Below are positions 26,023 through 33,542 of a stretch of 55,963 bases of DNA, piece by piece; the first letter of the stretch is position 1, and each line of letters starts with the position of its first letter. The position numbers and the translations under genes were made by a program. The DNA comes from an uncultured Desulfuromonadales bacterium (GTDB lineage: Bacteria > Desulfobacterota > Desulfuromonadia > Desulfuromonadales > Geopsychrobacteraceae), in the NCBI GenBank assembly GCA_945787295.1, contig CALZHQ010000020.1, positions 1-55,963 of the forward strand. Direction: 5' to 3'. Below the pieces are notes generated by a model. It was given only the letters and a program-made list of their open reading frames with translations. It was not told the DNA's origin and made no database searches.

Positions 26023-26154
26023 TTAAGGCGTTTCCTCATCAGAGTCACCCTGCTCCGCTTCCTCCAATTTGCGTTTTCTTTTTTCTTCCTTTTTCGCCTT
26101 TTTGGCGAGTTCTTTCTGGCGTTTTTCGTACCCGTAATTAGGTTTTTTGGCCAT
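26023..26154 (-). CDS. Conserved small Lys/Glu-rich protein (43 aa, MAKKPNYG family)
   Basis: A 43-residue product beginning MAKKPNYGYEKRQKELAKKA and ending in an acidic tail. This N-terminal pattern (MAKKPNYGFEKRQKEL) recurs in a widespread family of tiny proteobacterial proteins of unknown function. The ATG at 26154 has AAGGA nine bases upstream. The reverse-strand frame at 25974-26207 and the plus-strand one at 26002-26259 overlap it and are shadows. Confidence 0.75.
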   Translation of the reverse strand: MAKKPNYGYEKRQKELAKKAKKEEKRKRKLEEAEQGDSDEETP

Positions 26155-26443
26155 CTGCAAGTCCTTTTTGTCAGAGTTCTCTCACGCGGAGAATTCGGCT
26201 TGGCCAACGCTGGTGCTCTACTTGAAAAAGCACAGAACCAGAGTGGCCTGTGCTTTTGAGTCGAATTGCGTTGGTGGCGATTCGGGGTGGTTCAAAAGTT
26301 TACATAAACCGGCATATCTAGGGAGACACTAGCACGGCAGAGTTTTTCGCAGCAAGGGATTAATCGGGGCGAAGTTTTGCTGCGGTCTGTCACTTTGCTC
26401 TTGTCTGCTGTCGCGATAAGTTGCTGAACTTGCCGGCTGCTGC

Positions 26444-26878
26444 TTAAACAACGGTCATAGGTTCTTGACACATTGCCTTGAAATGTTCTCTGAGCTGGTT
26501 CGAAAACAGATCGTTATCAATATTGAGTTCAGCGAACCTGACGATTTTTCCCGCTTCGATAATATAGAGTTCATTGGCGGCACAGCCGGATTCCCCTCTC
26601 GGGACGAAAATGTTGAAAACCTGCACTCCCAAGTTGTCCAGTTTTTCCAGTGGCGCCTGCCCGTCCATTTTCCGGTGTAAATTGTAGATGACTTGCTTGA
26701 TCAGTGGGTTGGCTTCATTGATCTGGCACGCCCTGTCGAGCGCGTACAGCAGCCGATTCAGAATCGTTTTAGCGGCCATAGTTTTCACCAGAGTCCCGGA
26801 AGAGATCGATCCATTCACCGCCCGATCGATATCTTCTGCTGTGGCGTGTTGCCAGTCATCAAGGTTGTTCAGTTTCAT
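26444..26878 (-). CDS. Hypothetical protein (144 aa)
   Basis: A 144-residue cytosolic protein I do not recognise. Predicted mainly helical with a beta segment (LGVQVFNIFVPRG). Features such as VKTMAAKTILNRLLYALDRA and ELYIIEAGKIVRFAEL suggest a real folded protein. The ATG is preceded by CGGAGCAATA. No operon partners; the surroundings are AT-rich and accessory. Confidence 0.6.
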   Translation of the reverse strand: MKLNNLDDWQHATAEDIDRAVNGSISSGTLVKTMAAKTILNRLLYALDRACQINEANPLIKQVIYNLHRKMDGQAPLEKLDNLGVQVFNIFVPRGESGCAANELYIIEAGKIVRFAELNIDNDLFSNQLREHFKAMCQEPMTVV

Positions 26879-27686
26879 TATTGCTCCGCGCTTACTCGGT
26901 CGTTCGAAATAAAATTATTTAATTCTAATCAGACGGCAAGGTTAACAGTTTACAGGAAATGTGCAAAGAAATTTAATTGTTGTCAATTTTTTGTGGCTGC
27001 GGAGCTGAGATGGTTGAGTCGGGAAAAGAATGGGGTTACTGGAAGAGCTGTTGAAGTTGCTTATTATGGTGACAGCCGGCCACCAATTATGATTTCAAAT
27101 CCGCCACCCCGTCTAAAATGCACTAAAGCCATCTGCAACCCATTTTGAAATGATATGTGAGAGATGGGAAGATACCTTTAGTGCTGGTTTTTTGCCTCTA
27201 GTCAGAACTCCAAAGTTTTGAAAATATGATCCCCTGCCTCAGGTTGGACGGGAAGTCAGATGAGGACATAATTCATACACTGGTCAGCCACAAGCGCATA
27301 TTCACGCAATTACTGACTGCTAGCAAAACGAACCGCTGAGAAAGAAGCCATTGAAAGCTTCTAGGGTGTTGCTAATCATTCGTAGCAAATGCGGGCCAAC
27401 CTGGTTACAAATGGTTGGCCGTCCCGCAAGTTCTGATTTATCTATGGAGAAATAGGAGGGATTCAGCATTTCAAAAATCGTATCTGTAGAGACAATTTTC
27501 AGAGCCAGTTTGAGTACGATTTCCTGATTATCTCCCCAGAACTTCTCTACACGCCTAAGATTTCAGATAAAAACCCGCCTAGATTCCATGAATTAACTTG
27601 AGAAATTATTTTATTAAGTGGGGGTATAATGATGTAAGTGGGACTGGTTAATAGACTGTACCTTAAGTTTCACAAGGAGGAGTACA
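26879..27686. other. Long AT-rich intergenic region with mobile-element remnants
   Basis: An 808-base gap without a convincing gene. It contains an IS21-like repeat cluster (27076-27110) and a hairpin around 27388-27426 (GCGGGCCAACC…GGTTGGCCGTCCCGC), which lacks a T-run. The last 100 bases are AT-rich and presumably carry the promoter of the receiver gene. Confidence 0.5.
27076..27110 (+). repeat. IS21-like terminal repeat cluster (copy C)
   Basis: CCGGCCACCAATTATGAT followed by TTCAAATCCGCCACCCC, in the orientation of copy A. A counterpart in reverse orientation is copy D (35953-36028). Confidence 0.45.
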
Positions 27687-28058
27687 GTGCCCAAAAAAAT
27701 AATTCTTGTCGTGGAACCGGAAAACAGTCTATTCGAGTTGGAAAAGATGTTGTTGACCACCAAGGGGTACGAGGTGAGAGGAGTGACTCGTGGTCAAGCC
27801 GCTCTCGATGCCCTTGCCGAAGATCCTCCAGACTTGGTGCTGCTTGCTATCATGCTCCCCGATTTGGACGGATTTGAGGTCTGCCGCCGGATCAAGAGTG
27901 AGAGGTCGACCAAAAACATTCCCGTAATCATACTCACTGTAAAGAAAACCCTCAAAGATTTGGAACGTGGACAAGAGGTTTGCGTCGACGAGTACATTAC
28001 CAAGCCTTTCAAACCGGCCACGGTAATCGAGGTCATCCAGAGGTTCCTCAATCAATGA
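27687..28058 (+). CDS. Stand-alone receiver-domain protein lacking the phosphoacceptor Asp
   Basis: A 123-residue single response-regulator receiver (CheY fold). The conserved Thr (ILTV) and Lys (ITKPF) are present. The acceptor position, however, reads LVLLAIMLPDLDGFEV, with Ala54 (codon GCT at 27846) where LVLLDIMLP is normal. In the acidic pocket, VVEPEN shows Glu at the usual Asp position. Phosphorylation by a sensor kinase is therefore unlikely; a pseudo-receiver that binds a partner constitutively is suggested. The GTG start follows AAGGAGGAGTACA. No histidine kinase or output domain is adjacent. Confidence 0.9.
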   Translation: MPKKIILVVEPENSLFELEKMLLTTKGYEVRGVTRGQAALDALAEDPPDLVLLAIMLPDLDGFEVCRRIKSERSTKNIPVIILTVKKTLKDLERGQEVCVDEYITKPFKPATVIEVIQRFLNQ

Positions 28059-28414
28059 CTGTGATGCGAAGGGTACGCTCTTCTGAAATTAATTGGCTGC
28101 TGAACCAACTGAGTTGATTAGGAGTACCCGCTACCTGAAGATTGAGCCCATGGGGATGTTGGTTTTGCTTTATTAAGCTGTCAGGACAAGTCTTGCTCGG
28201 GAGTTTTTGGCCTTGGGTTTTTCAGTTCTGTATCCCGAAAGTAGTAGAAAATGAAAGAAGTGAAGGGGGGACAAGCTACTTTTCTCTCTATAAGTCGCTA
28301 GCCCTCTTTTGTTACCCCCATTGGGTTGCGTCTTGGCCTGCCACCGCTTACTCTGGCAGAGTAAATGTTGAGTGTCAGGACATCGATAACAGATTTGTAA
28401 AAGGGAGAACGATC
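28059..28414. other. Intergenic region before the glycine-zipper lipoprotein
   Basis: A 356-base gap. The frame upstream of 28415 is open but has no ribosome binding site or protein-like composition. No promoter or hairpin stands out. Confidence 0.4.
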
Positions 28415-28879
28415 ATGGGTTTTAAAAATACTTTCTGCTTTCTGGGCTTGGCTCTTCTGGCATTCGTCATTCAGGGCTGCGCCCCCAGTGCCTCGGGCAA
28501 GGTGTACACCCGCGACCAGGCTCGCCAAAGTATGCAGCTTTATTACGGCACGGTACAGCAGGTGAGTGAGGTTGCCATTGAGGGCGAAGATTCCGGGCTC
28601 GGTACAGTGGCCGGTGGCGCTTTGGGTGCCGGTGTGGGCCAGACCATGGGCAGCGGTGCCGGTCGAACGCTGGCTGCAATTGCCGGTGGAGTGGCTGGAG
28701 CGTTTGCCGGTAAAGCCACGGAAAAGGGGATGACCACCAAAGTTGGATTAGAAATCGTGGTGGTTCTGGACAACGGAGAGACCCTTTCCATCGTGCAAGA
28801 GAATGACGTTATCTTCAGTTCCGGGGAGCGTGTGCGGGTATTACGTGCAGCCGATGGGAGCAGTCGCGTCACTTATTAA
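28415..28879 (+). CDS. Glycine-zipper outer-membrane lipoprotein (SlyB/Pcp-like)
   Basis: A 154-residue lipoprotein. The signal peptide ends at VIQGC (lipobox Cys). A Gly/Ala-rich two-helix zipper (GLGTVAGGALGAGVGQTMGS, then GRTLAAIAGGVAGAFAGKA) is followed by a beta domain (VGLEIVVVLDNGETLSIVQE). SlyB/Pcp proteins sit in the outer membrane and support envelope integrity. The ATG at 28415 is chosen (AAAGGGAGAACGATC upstream); earlier in-frame codons lack signal character. A hairpin terminator lies 80 bases downstream. Confidence 0.9.
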   Translation: MGFKNTFCFLGLALLAFVIQGCAPSASGKVYTRDQARQSMQLYYGTVQQVSEVAIEGEDSGLGTVAGGALGAGVGQTMGSGAGRTLAAIAGGVAGAFAGKATEKGMTTKVGLEIVVVLDNGETLSIVQENDVIFSSGERVRVLRAADGSSRVTY

Positions 28880-28960
28880 CAAACTTATTCAACGCAAAAG
28901 ATCCCCCCGACAATTCCGCGCCGGACAAAATAAGTGGTAGATCGCAAAAACTGTGACAAA

Positions 28961-28996
28961 ATGAAGCCCGGGCTATGTCCGGGGCTTCATCTTTTC
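28961..28996 (+). terminator. Rho-independent terminator after the SlyB-like gene
   Basis: ATGAAGCCCGG and CCGGGGCTTCAT form a long stem with a 7-base loop, followed by CTTTTC. Confidence 0.7.
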
Positions 28997-29093
28997 AGAA
29001 TCTCGAAAAGAGTAAATTTAGATAATGGCTTGAATGTCAAGAACTGAGAGCTATGCTGAAGGTCAGAGGTTAACAGCGAATAGGGAGCGGACT

Positions 29094-29576
29094 ATGAATG
29101 TATTTGATGTCGCCATGAAGATGGAAATTGACGGCAAAGCCTATTATGAAAATTTGGCCAGCCAGACGGATCTGCCCGGGCTCCAGACGATATTCCGCCG
29201 GATGGCAGAGGACGAGCAAAAACATTTTGAGGTCTTCCAAGCCATGAAGGCTGGAAAAAATCTGCCAGACCTCGGGGAGGGGACTAACCTTACGACCACC
29301 AAGAATATCTTCGAGAATCTGCTGCGACCGGAAGCGGTTCTCAAGAATGTCAAGGACACTCTCGCAGCCTACAAGCACGCGATGGATGTCGAAGCCGAGA
29401 GTCAGCAATTCTACGAAAAAGCGGCCGGAGAAGAGACTGATCCGCAGCTTAAAGAGGCTTTACTGAAGATCGCCGCAGAGGAAAAGCAGCACTTCGACAT
29501 CATGGAAAATGTTTATCACTTTACCAATGCACCCAATCAGTACTTGTCCGGGGCGGAAATCAGTAACCGGGAATAG
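29094..29576 (+). CDS. Ferritin-like (rubrerythrin-type) di-iron protein
   Basis: A 160-residue four-helix protein with two ExxH-type repeats: EDEQKHFEVFQ (first half) and AEEKQHFDIMENVY (second half), plus the helical Glu residues in MKMEIDGKAYYENLA and MDVEAESQQFYEKAA. These are the di-iron ligands of the rubrerythrin/ferritin-like family. The C-terminal rubredoxin module of rubrerythrin is absent. It probably scavenges peroxide or iron in the cytosol. ATG 29094 with GGGAGCGGACT upstream. Confidence 0.88.
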   Translation: MNVFDVAMKMEIDGKAYYENLASQTDLPGLQTIFRRMAEDEQKHFEVFQAMKAGKNLPDLGEGTNLTTTKNIFENLLRPEAVLKNVKDTLAAYKHAMDVEAESQQFYEKAAGEETDPQLKEALLKIAAEEKQHFDIMENVYHFTNAPNQYLSGAEISNRE

Positions 29577-29772
29577 GCGAGATCCTATGTGGGAGGAAGA
29601 TCTATCTCGGGACGGATTTTTTTATCGATATAATCGATCTGACCTCTTGCACGTAAAAATACTCCGGACTTGTAGACCGTTTCGCTATTAATTGTGGCAG
29701 TCCGACTGTCAGCTTTCGATGCCTCAGGTCGGTCAGATCTGGGGCACTTTCTCTTCCAAATCACTATTTTTG

Positions 29773-29820
29773 AGGTCCGTTTAGTGCAAAGGTGGCCTAT
29801 TAATCCTAAGCTCATCCAGG
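29773..29820 (+). repeat. Dispersed repeat copy 2 (GGTCCGTTTAGTGCAAA)
   Basis: Matches 3588-3636 with an identical 17-base core and a similar 30-base tail. A strong hairpin follows within 30 bases. Confidence 0.6.
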
Positions 29821-29844
29821 ACCACATTATGAGGCAACTTATAA

Positions 29845-29884
29845 GAAAGCCCCAGCCGGCACAAGCAGGTTGGGGCTTTCTTTT
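29845..29884 (+). terminator. Rho-independent terminator
   Basis: AAAGCCCCA pairs with TGGGGCTTT across a 16-base loop and is followed by CTTTTC. It lies 270 bases after the ferritin-like gene, with nothing clearly coding between. Confidence 0.65.
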
Positions 29885-30441
29885 CCTGGGAATGGTGAGT
29901 TGCAAGACTCTTTGAGTCGTTGTTTGAGCCCAGCTAGTCCCCCTGTACGGACGAAGGTGGAAATTGGAATGAGCATTTGACATTTCCATAGCTCCATCTG
30001 CCTCACTGTAACTAACTATAATGGCCGATTTGCGCTTTAGTCAGGGTCTATGTTAGGCTCACCCAGTTCATGGCGGCGCTCTCTCTGGGCGTTCCGACCA
30101 TAGACCCGCAAACGAGGTGGACCATTTTTGCCCCAGGCAAGAACGGGACGAACCCTCTCTCATCAGGGCAGCACTGGATCTTGACGCTCCGTCTCGATAC
30201 CGGGTGCGGGTGGCCCTGTCCTTACTAAAAAATAATCATCATCTTCAGGCACGTTTTTGCCTGGCCTTTTCCTGCTTCGCGACAGAGCGTCGTTCTGTTG
30301 TCGATCTGTTTTGCCATGCCTGCTGCACGTGCCTTTGCTGAGGACGGTCTTCAATGCTGTGTTGAATCGTCTGATTAGGCACAAGTTTATTCTGCAAAAG
30401 AGTCGCAAACGGCAGAAACAACCAAACAAGGAGTATAAAAA

Positions 30442-31617
30442 GTGGCTTCAACCAGTACCGCAAAAAAAAATGAAATGAATTGGCTTGAAATCGACTGGCA
30501 GCAGGAGCTGCAAGAAAACATCACCACCGTATCGGAACTGGCGGAATTTCTGCCACTGAGTGCAGAAGAGCGGAAAAACCTCGAACAGGTGGCGAGCCGC
30601 CACCCGATGAACATTCCGCGCTATTATCTGGAGTTGATCGATCCGAACGATCCGCATGACCCGATCCGAAAACTGGCCGTGCCTTCAACCGAGGAGTTGA
30701 TCCTGGCCGGCGCTATGGGGCAAACCACCGGCGACCCCTATGGTGATGACAAACATGACAAGGGCAACGGCATCCTGCACAAGTACCCTTACACCGCCCT
30801 GGTGGTCGCGACCGAGTATTGTTCCATGTACTGCCGCCACTGCTTCCGCAAGCGGATGGTTGGACTGCCGAACGACCAGACAGTCAAAAGCTTCCAGCAG
30901 GCGGCAGCCTATATTGCCGAGCATACCGAAATCAAGAACGTGGTCATGTCGGGCGGCGACCCGCTGCTGTTGCCGACCGAGGCCCTCGCTAAGATGCTTG
31001 ATGCGCTGCGCAATATTGATCACCTCAATTATGTCCGCATCGGTTCACGCGCCCCGGTGGTTTTCCCGCTGCGCTTTGCCGATAACGAGCTGATCGATCT
31101 GCTCGCCGATTTTAATCGCGACAAACCGCTCTACGTCCCGACCCACTTCAACCACCCCAACGAGATCACCCCGGAGGCAAAAGAGGCGGTTGGGCGGCTG
31201 CGCAGTGCCGGAGTCACCGTCAACAACCAGGCGGTTTTGCTGCGCGGCGTCAACGATTCGGTCGAGGCTCTGATCGAGCTGATGGATGGTTTGCTGCAGA
31301 TCGGCGTCAACCCCTATTATCTCTACCAGTGCATGCCGGTAGAGCGGGTCCGTCATCATTTCCAGGTGCCGCTCAAGGAGGGGGTCGATCTGGTCGACGA
31401 TGCCCGCCGCAAGATGGATGGTTACGCCAAGCGTTTCAAGTTCATCATCGGCCACGATATCGGCAAACTGGAGATCTGCGGACGGACCGAAGATAAATTG
31501 ATCCTCAAGCAACTGCATGCCCGCCCCGGACATCAGGAGGAGTCATCCCGCATCCTGATTCGGCAGTTGACCGACAACGGCGGCTGGCTTGACGATCTGC
31601 CGGAAGTTGGAATCTGA
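30442..31617 (+). CDS. KamA-family radical SAM aminomutase (lysine/glutamate 2,3-aminomutase-like)
   Basis: A 391-residue radical SAM enzyme using a 4Fe-4S cluster and pyridoxal phosphate. The cluster motif CSMYCRHC places ligands at C127, C131 and C134. MSGGDPLLL is the GGDP/SAM-binding motif, and HFNHPNEIT is characteristic of KamA. Family enzymes move the alpha-amino group to the beta carbon of lysine or glutamate, giving beta-amino acids, some of which are osmolytes. At 391 residues it is shorter than clostridial KamA (about 416), so glutamate 2,3-aminomutase is equally plausible. The GTG start has CAAGGAG upstream. It appears monocistronic. Confidence 0.9.
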   Translation: MASTSTAKKNEMNWLEIDWQQELQENITTVSELAEFLPLSAEERKNLEQVASRHPMNIPRYYLELIDPNDPHDPIRKLAVPSTEELILAGAMGQTTGDPYGDDKHDKGNGILHKYPYTALVVATEYCSMYCRHCFRKRMVGLPNDQTVKSFQQAAAYIAEHTEIKNVVMSGGDPLLLPTEALAKMLDALRNIDHLNYVRIGSRAPVVFPLRFADNELIDLLADFNRDKPLYVPTHFNHPNEITPEAKEAVGRLRSAGVTVNNQAVLLRGVNDSVEALIELMDGLLQIGVNPYYLYQCMPVERVRHHFQVPLKEGVDLVDDARRKMDGYAKRFKFIIGHDIGKLEICGRTEDKLILKQLHARPGHQEESSRILIRQLTDNGGWLDDLPEVGI

Positions 31618-31621
31618 TCAA

Positions 31622-31665
31622 CAATCCAAAGGCTTGCAAAATATATTTGGCAAGCCTTTGGATTG
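31622..31665. terminator. Perfect 16-bp hairpin after the KamA gene
   Basis: CAATCCAAAGGCTTGC and its exact reverse complement are separated by 12 AT-rich bases. There is no long T-run, but its position 5 bases after the KamA stop implies transcript stabilisation or termination. It directly abuts the tRNA-like fragment at 31667. Confidence 0.6.
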
Positions 31666-31666
31666 T

Positions 31667-31695
31667 TGGCTCCCCGAATTGGACTCGAACTAATC
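31667..31695 (-). tRNA. 3' fragment of a tRNA-Asn-like gene
   Basis: On the minus strand the sequence TTCGAGTCCAATTCGGGGAG CCA is the T-loop, the 3' half of the T-arm, the acceptor strand TCGGGGA, discriminator G and CCA. It fits tRNA-Asn of many bacteria, whose acceptor starts TCCCCGA. The T-stem has one mismatch and no D-arm, anticodon arm or 5' acceptor strand is present, so it is not a functional tRNA. Such displaced 3' ends are usually left when an integrative element enters the tRNA gene. Confidence 0.6.
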
Positions 31696-31774
31696 AGCCC
31701 ACGTAAAGGTTCCTATTTATCCTCTCACATCATTTCCTGGACGACAGACAATAGGAAATCGAAATTCATACATT

Positions 31775-31800
31775 CGGCCACTTCCAGTAGAAACGGGCCG
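31775..31800 (+). repeat. Short direct repeat copy 1 (GCCACTTCCAGTA)
   Basis: CGGCCACTTCCAGTAGAAAC followed by GGGCCG. It matches 32846-32868 in the same orientation and lies just past the end of the methyltransferase gene. The ends GGCC/GGGCC are weakly palindromic. Confidence 0.5.
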
Positions 31801-31877
31801 AGTTATAGAGCAAAGAAAAAAACTCCCTCGATCTGGCAACCGTGGGAGTTTTGCATTCTATGAAGAGTGATTTGTAG

Positions 31878-32504
31878 CTAAATGCCTTTTTGAAAAATGC
31901 AGACATTACAGCTTGATCCCTCCTGCTGGATGTAATCTGTCGTTTTTTCTTCCACGCTTTTCCAAGCGCCGCTCTTTTCGATTTCATCCAACACAAAGCG
32001 GTAATTATCCTCTTTCCAGGCCTGATCCCGAACCGTAAAACAGATATGCCCTCCCGGCCTGGTAATACGGATCAGTTCAGCAAATGCTTCGGGCCCGACA
32101 TGGCTGCAGCTAAATGTCCCGACACAGATGATCGCATCGAAACTGTTATCATCCAGATCAAGTCTGGCGGTCAGGTCCCCCTGATGGAGATTGAGATAAA
32201 CCCCTTTACCTTTGGCTTTTTCCAGCATTTCCGCCGAATAATCAAACCCTTCAAGGTTGAGATAGCCCTTTTTCTGCAGATATGCTCCGACCAGCCCGGT
32301 TCCACAACCGGCATCCAGGATCCTCGCATTCAGGTCGACGACATACCCCTGCAGGAGTTGACAGGCTATAGCGGGGGCAACGTAGCCCATCTCATCGATA
32401 AGGTCCTTATCATAATGCTCAGCCCATTCACTGTAGACCATCGCCAACTCTTCCTTGCTTGTTGCATTGAGAACTCTGTCATGAATCTCTTTACGGGTTG
32501 CCAT
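31878..32504 (-). CDS. SAM-dependent methyltransferase, type 11-like
   Basis: A 208-residue cytosolic methyltransferase. Motif I is ARILDAGCGTGLVGAYLQKKG, followed by LEGFDYSAEMLEKAK, the acidic post-I region GDLTARLDL, and RITRPGGHICFTV. The N-terminal helix (YSEWAEHYDKDLIDEMGYVAP) resembles the small UbiE-like family whose natural substrate is often unknown. ATG 32504 is chosen because TCAGGAGAA lies just upstream; 32507 is an alternative. Short direct repeats flank the gene, suggesting a mobile history. Confidence 0.88.
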   Translation of the reverse strand: MATRKEIHDRVLNATSKEELAMVYSEWAEHYDKDLIDEMGYVAPAIACQLLQGYVVDLNARILDAGCGTGLVGAYLQKKGYLNLEGFDYSAEMLEKAKGKGVYLNLHQGDLTARLDLDDNSFDAIICVGTFSCSHVGPEAFAELIRITRPGGHICFTVRDQAWKEDNYRFVLDEIEKSGAWKSVEEKTTDYIQQEGSSCNVCIFQKGI

Positions 32505-32895
32505 CATTTCTCCTGAGAAAAAACTGAGCAAAATCTTTAATGGAAGAAGGATATCTGAAATATTACGTGGCAATATCCCTGACGTTACTATTGGGGCAAG
32601 GCAGAAACTGTGTGGCTGGCGCCTCTTTTGTCAGATCGTACTAAAACCAGACAGGCTGGTCAAATGTAACAGATCTCACTATTCGCTGGTTTTGACTAAC
32701 AAATTCCTGAAAGTGTTGACTTGTCGGACATTGATCAGCAGCAAGCTCAGCCAAGAAGCACCTCCATATGAAAACTGTACTGAAAGTTGTTCGGGGTAGT
32801 TTTATAGGCCTAGAAAGTCGGCTAGGCCCCGATGTTCTGAATATCGCCACTTCCAGTAAAAACGGCCCATCCGAAATCTCGGAGGGACCGTTGTC
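32505..32895. other. Intergenic region, no clear gene
   Basis: A 391-base gap holding short direct repeat copy 2 (32846-32868). A reverse frame at 32641-32850 has no ribosome binding site and no family resemblance. Confidence 0.45.
32846..32868 (+). repeat. Short direct repeat copy 2 (GCCACTTCCAGTA)
   Basis: GCCACTTCCAGTAAAAACGG followed by CCC. It has 21 matches over 23 bases with 31776-31798. Confidence 0.5.
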
Positions 32896-33177
32896 CTATC
32901 TCTTTAGGAAGCGATATACATCTTTCCTGTGCCCAATGTGCACAACCAAAACCACCAGAACGTCTCCATCAACGTGATAAAGAATTCGATAATCCCCGAC
33001 TCGAACTCGATATAACGGCGGATTTTCACCTACTAATTGTTTGCTTTTAGCAGGCTCCGGATTCTCGGCTAAAGCAAGGATCGTTTGATCGAGTTTCTTC
33101 AGCAGTGCTCGGTTGCCCTTCGCCAATTTAGTAAGTGCTTTTGCTGCAGCAGGCGTTAGTTCAATTTTGTAAGCCAC
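32896..33177 (-). CDS. RelE/ParE-family toxin
   Basis: A 93-residue RelE-superfamily toxin. It has the N-terminal helical hairpin (AAAKALTKLAKGNRALLKKL), then YRVRVGDYRILYHVDGDVLVVLVVHIGHRKDVYR. The Arg/Tyr positions (RVRVGDYRILY, GHRKDVYR) are those of ribosome-dependent mRNA interferases of the RelE class. The GTG start follows the antitoxin stop by 3 bases. Expected to be neutralised by the Phd-type partner. Neighbouring serine recombinase and repeats suggest an accessory region. Confidence 0.92.
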   Translation of the reverse strand: MAYKIELTPAAAKALTKLAKGNRALLKKLDQTILALAENPEPAKSKQLVGENPPLYRVRVGDYRILYHVDGDVLVVLVVHIGHRKDVYRFLKR

Positions 33178-33180
33178 CGA

Positions 33181-33432
33181 TCAAAACCCCAGATTTTTCC
33201 GAATGTCATCGTAGGAGATGCGCTCTCCTTGCGACTCCTCAAGAGCCTGACGAGCAGCTTTGATATCCAGTTGGTCTTCCAGCATTTCGAGCAACTTCAG
33301 ATCATCAATGGAGATGATCGCTCCCACTTCTCGTCCACGCTTGGTAAGGACAACTCGTTCTTGCGTATATCGCGCACGATCAACAATCTCGCTTAAGTGA
33401 TCGCGAGCATCTGACACACCAATTCTAGTCAT
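33181..33432 (-). CDS. Phd/YefM-family antitoxin
   Basis: An 83-residue antitoxin. The N-terminal DNA-binding domain reads IGVSDARDHLSEIVDRA and VVLTKRGREVGAIISIDDLKLLEMLEDQ, and the C-terminal tail (ARQALEESQGERISYDDIRKNLGF) wraps the toxin. ATG 33432 is preferred; upstream in-frame sequence lies over the promoter. It precedes the toxin, the usual type II order, and probably represses its own promoter through the TTGTAC repeats at 33450-33473. Confidence 0.92.
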   Translation of the reverse strand: MTRIGVSDARDHLSEIVDRARYTQERVVLTKRGREVGAIISIDDLKLLEMLEDQLDIKAARQALEESQGERISYDDIRKNLGF

Positions 33433-33449
33433 GTACACCTTCCCTTCTG

Positions 33450-33486
33450 TTGTACGAATTGTACAATTTGTACAACAGGCGGTCAA
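33450..33486 (-). promoter_or_regulatory. Toxin-antitoxin promoter with triple TTGTAC operator
   Basis: Minus-strand -35 TTGACC (33481-33486) and -10 TACAAT (33458-33463), 17 bases apart. Three TTGTAC hexamers (plus strand) start at 33450, 33459 and 33468, a 9-base period, and cover the -10. This is typical of an autoregulated operator. Confidence 0.7.
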
Positions 33487-33542
33487 CTGTTTCTGGATCC
33501 ACCGCTAGGACATGACAAAGAAGAGAATGAAGGGAGGACATT

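Larger units (their letters stand above)
29577..30441. other. Intergenic region with terminator, repeat copy and hairpins
   Basis: An 865-base gap before the KamA gene. It holds the dispersed repeat copy 2, a strong terminator (29845), an inverted pair GGGTCTATG…CATAGACCC around 30047-30108, and CAGGCA…TGCCTG followed by GCCTTTTCC near 30247-30270. The last is a possible terminator of an upstream leader or attenuator. Reverse-strand frames here are judged fortuitous. Confidence 0.5.

Noticed and set aside
25974..26207. 77-codon Arg-rich reverse frame, and its plus-strand counterpart 26002-26259
   Set aside because: Both are alternative frames of the conserved 43-aa MAKKPNYG-type gene at 26023-26154.
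29585..29989. 134-codon reverse frame in the region after the ferritin-like gene
   Set aside because: Spans a terminator hairpin and a repeat; composition not protein-like.
30110..30441. Lysine riboswitch upstream of the KamA gene
   Set aside because: Hairpins exist, but the conserved lysine-riboswitch core sequences were not found.
30245..30463. 72-codon reverse frame with a hydrophobic N-terminus (MRYWLKPLFILLVWLF)
   Set aside because: Starts with TTG without a ribosome binding site and overlaps the start of KamA antisense. The hydrophobic stretch comes from AT-rich leader DNA.
31667..31740. Complete tRNA gene
   Set aside because: Only the 3' arm is present; no D-arm, anticodon arm or 5' acceptor strand pairs with it.
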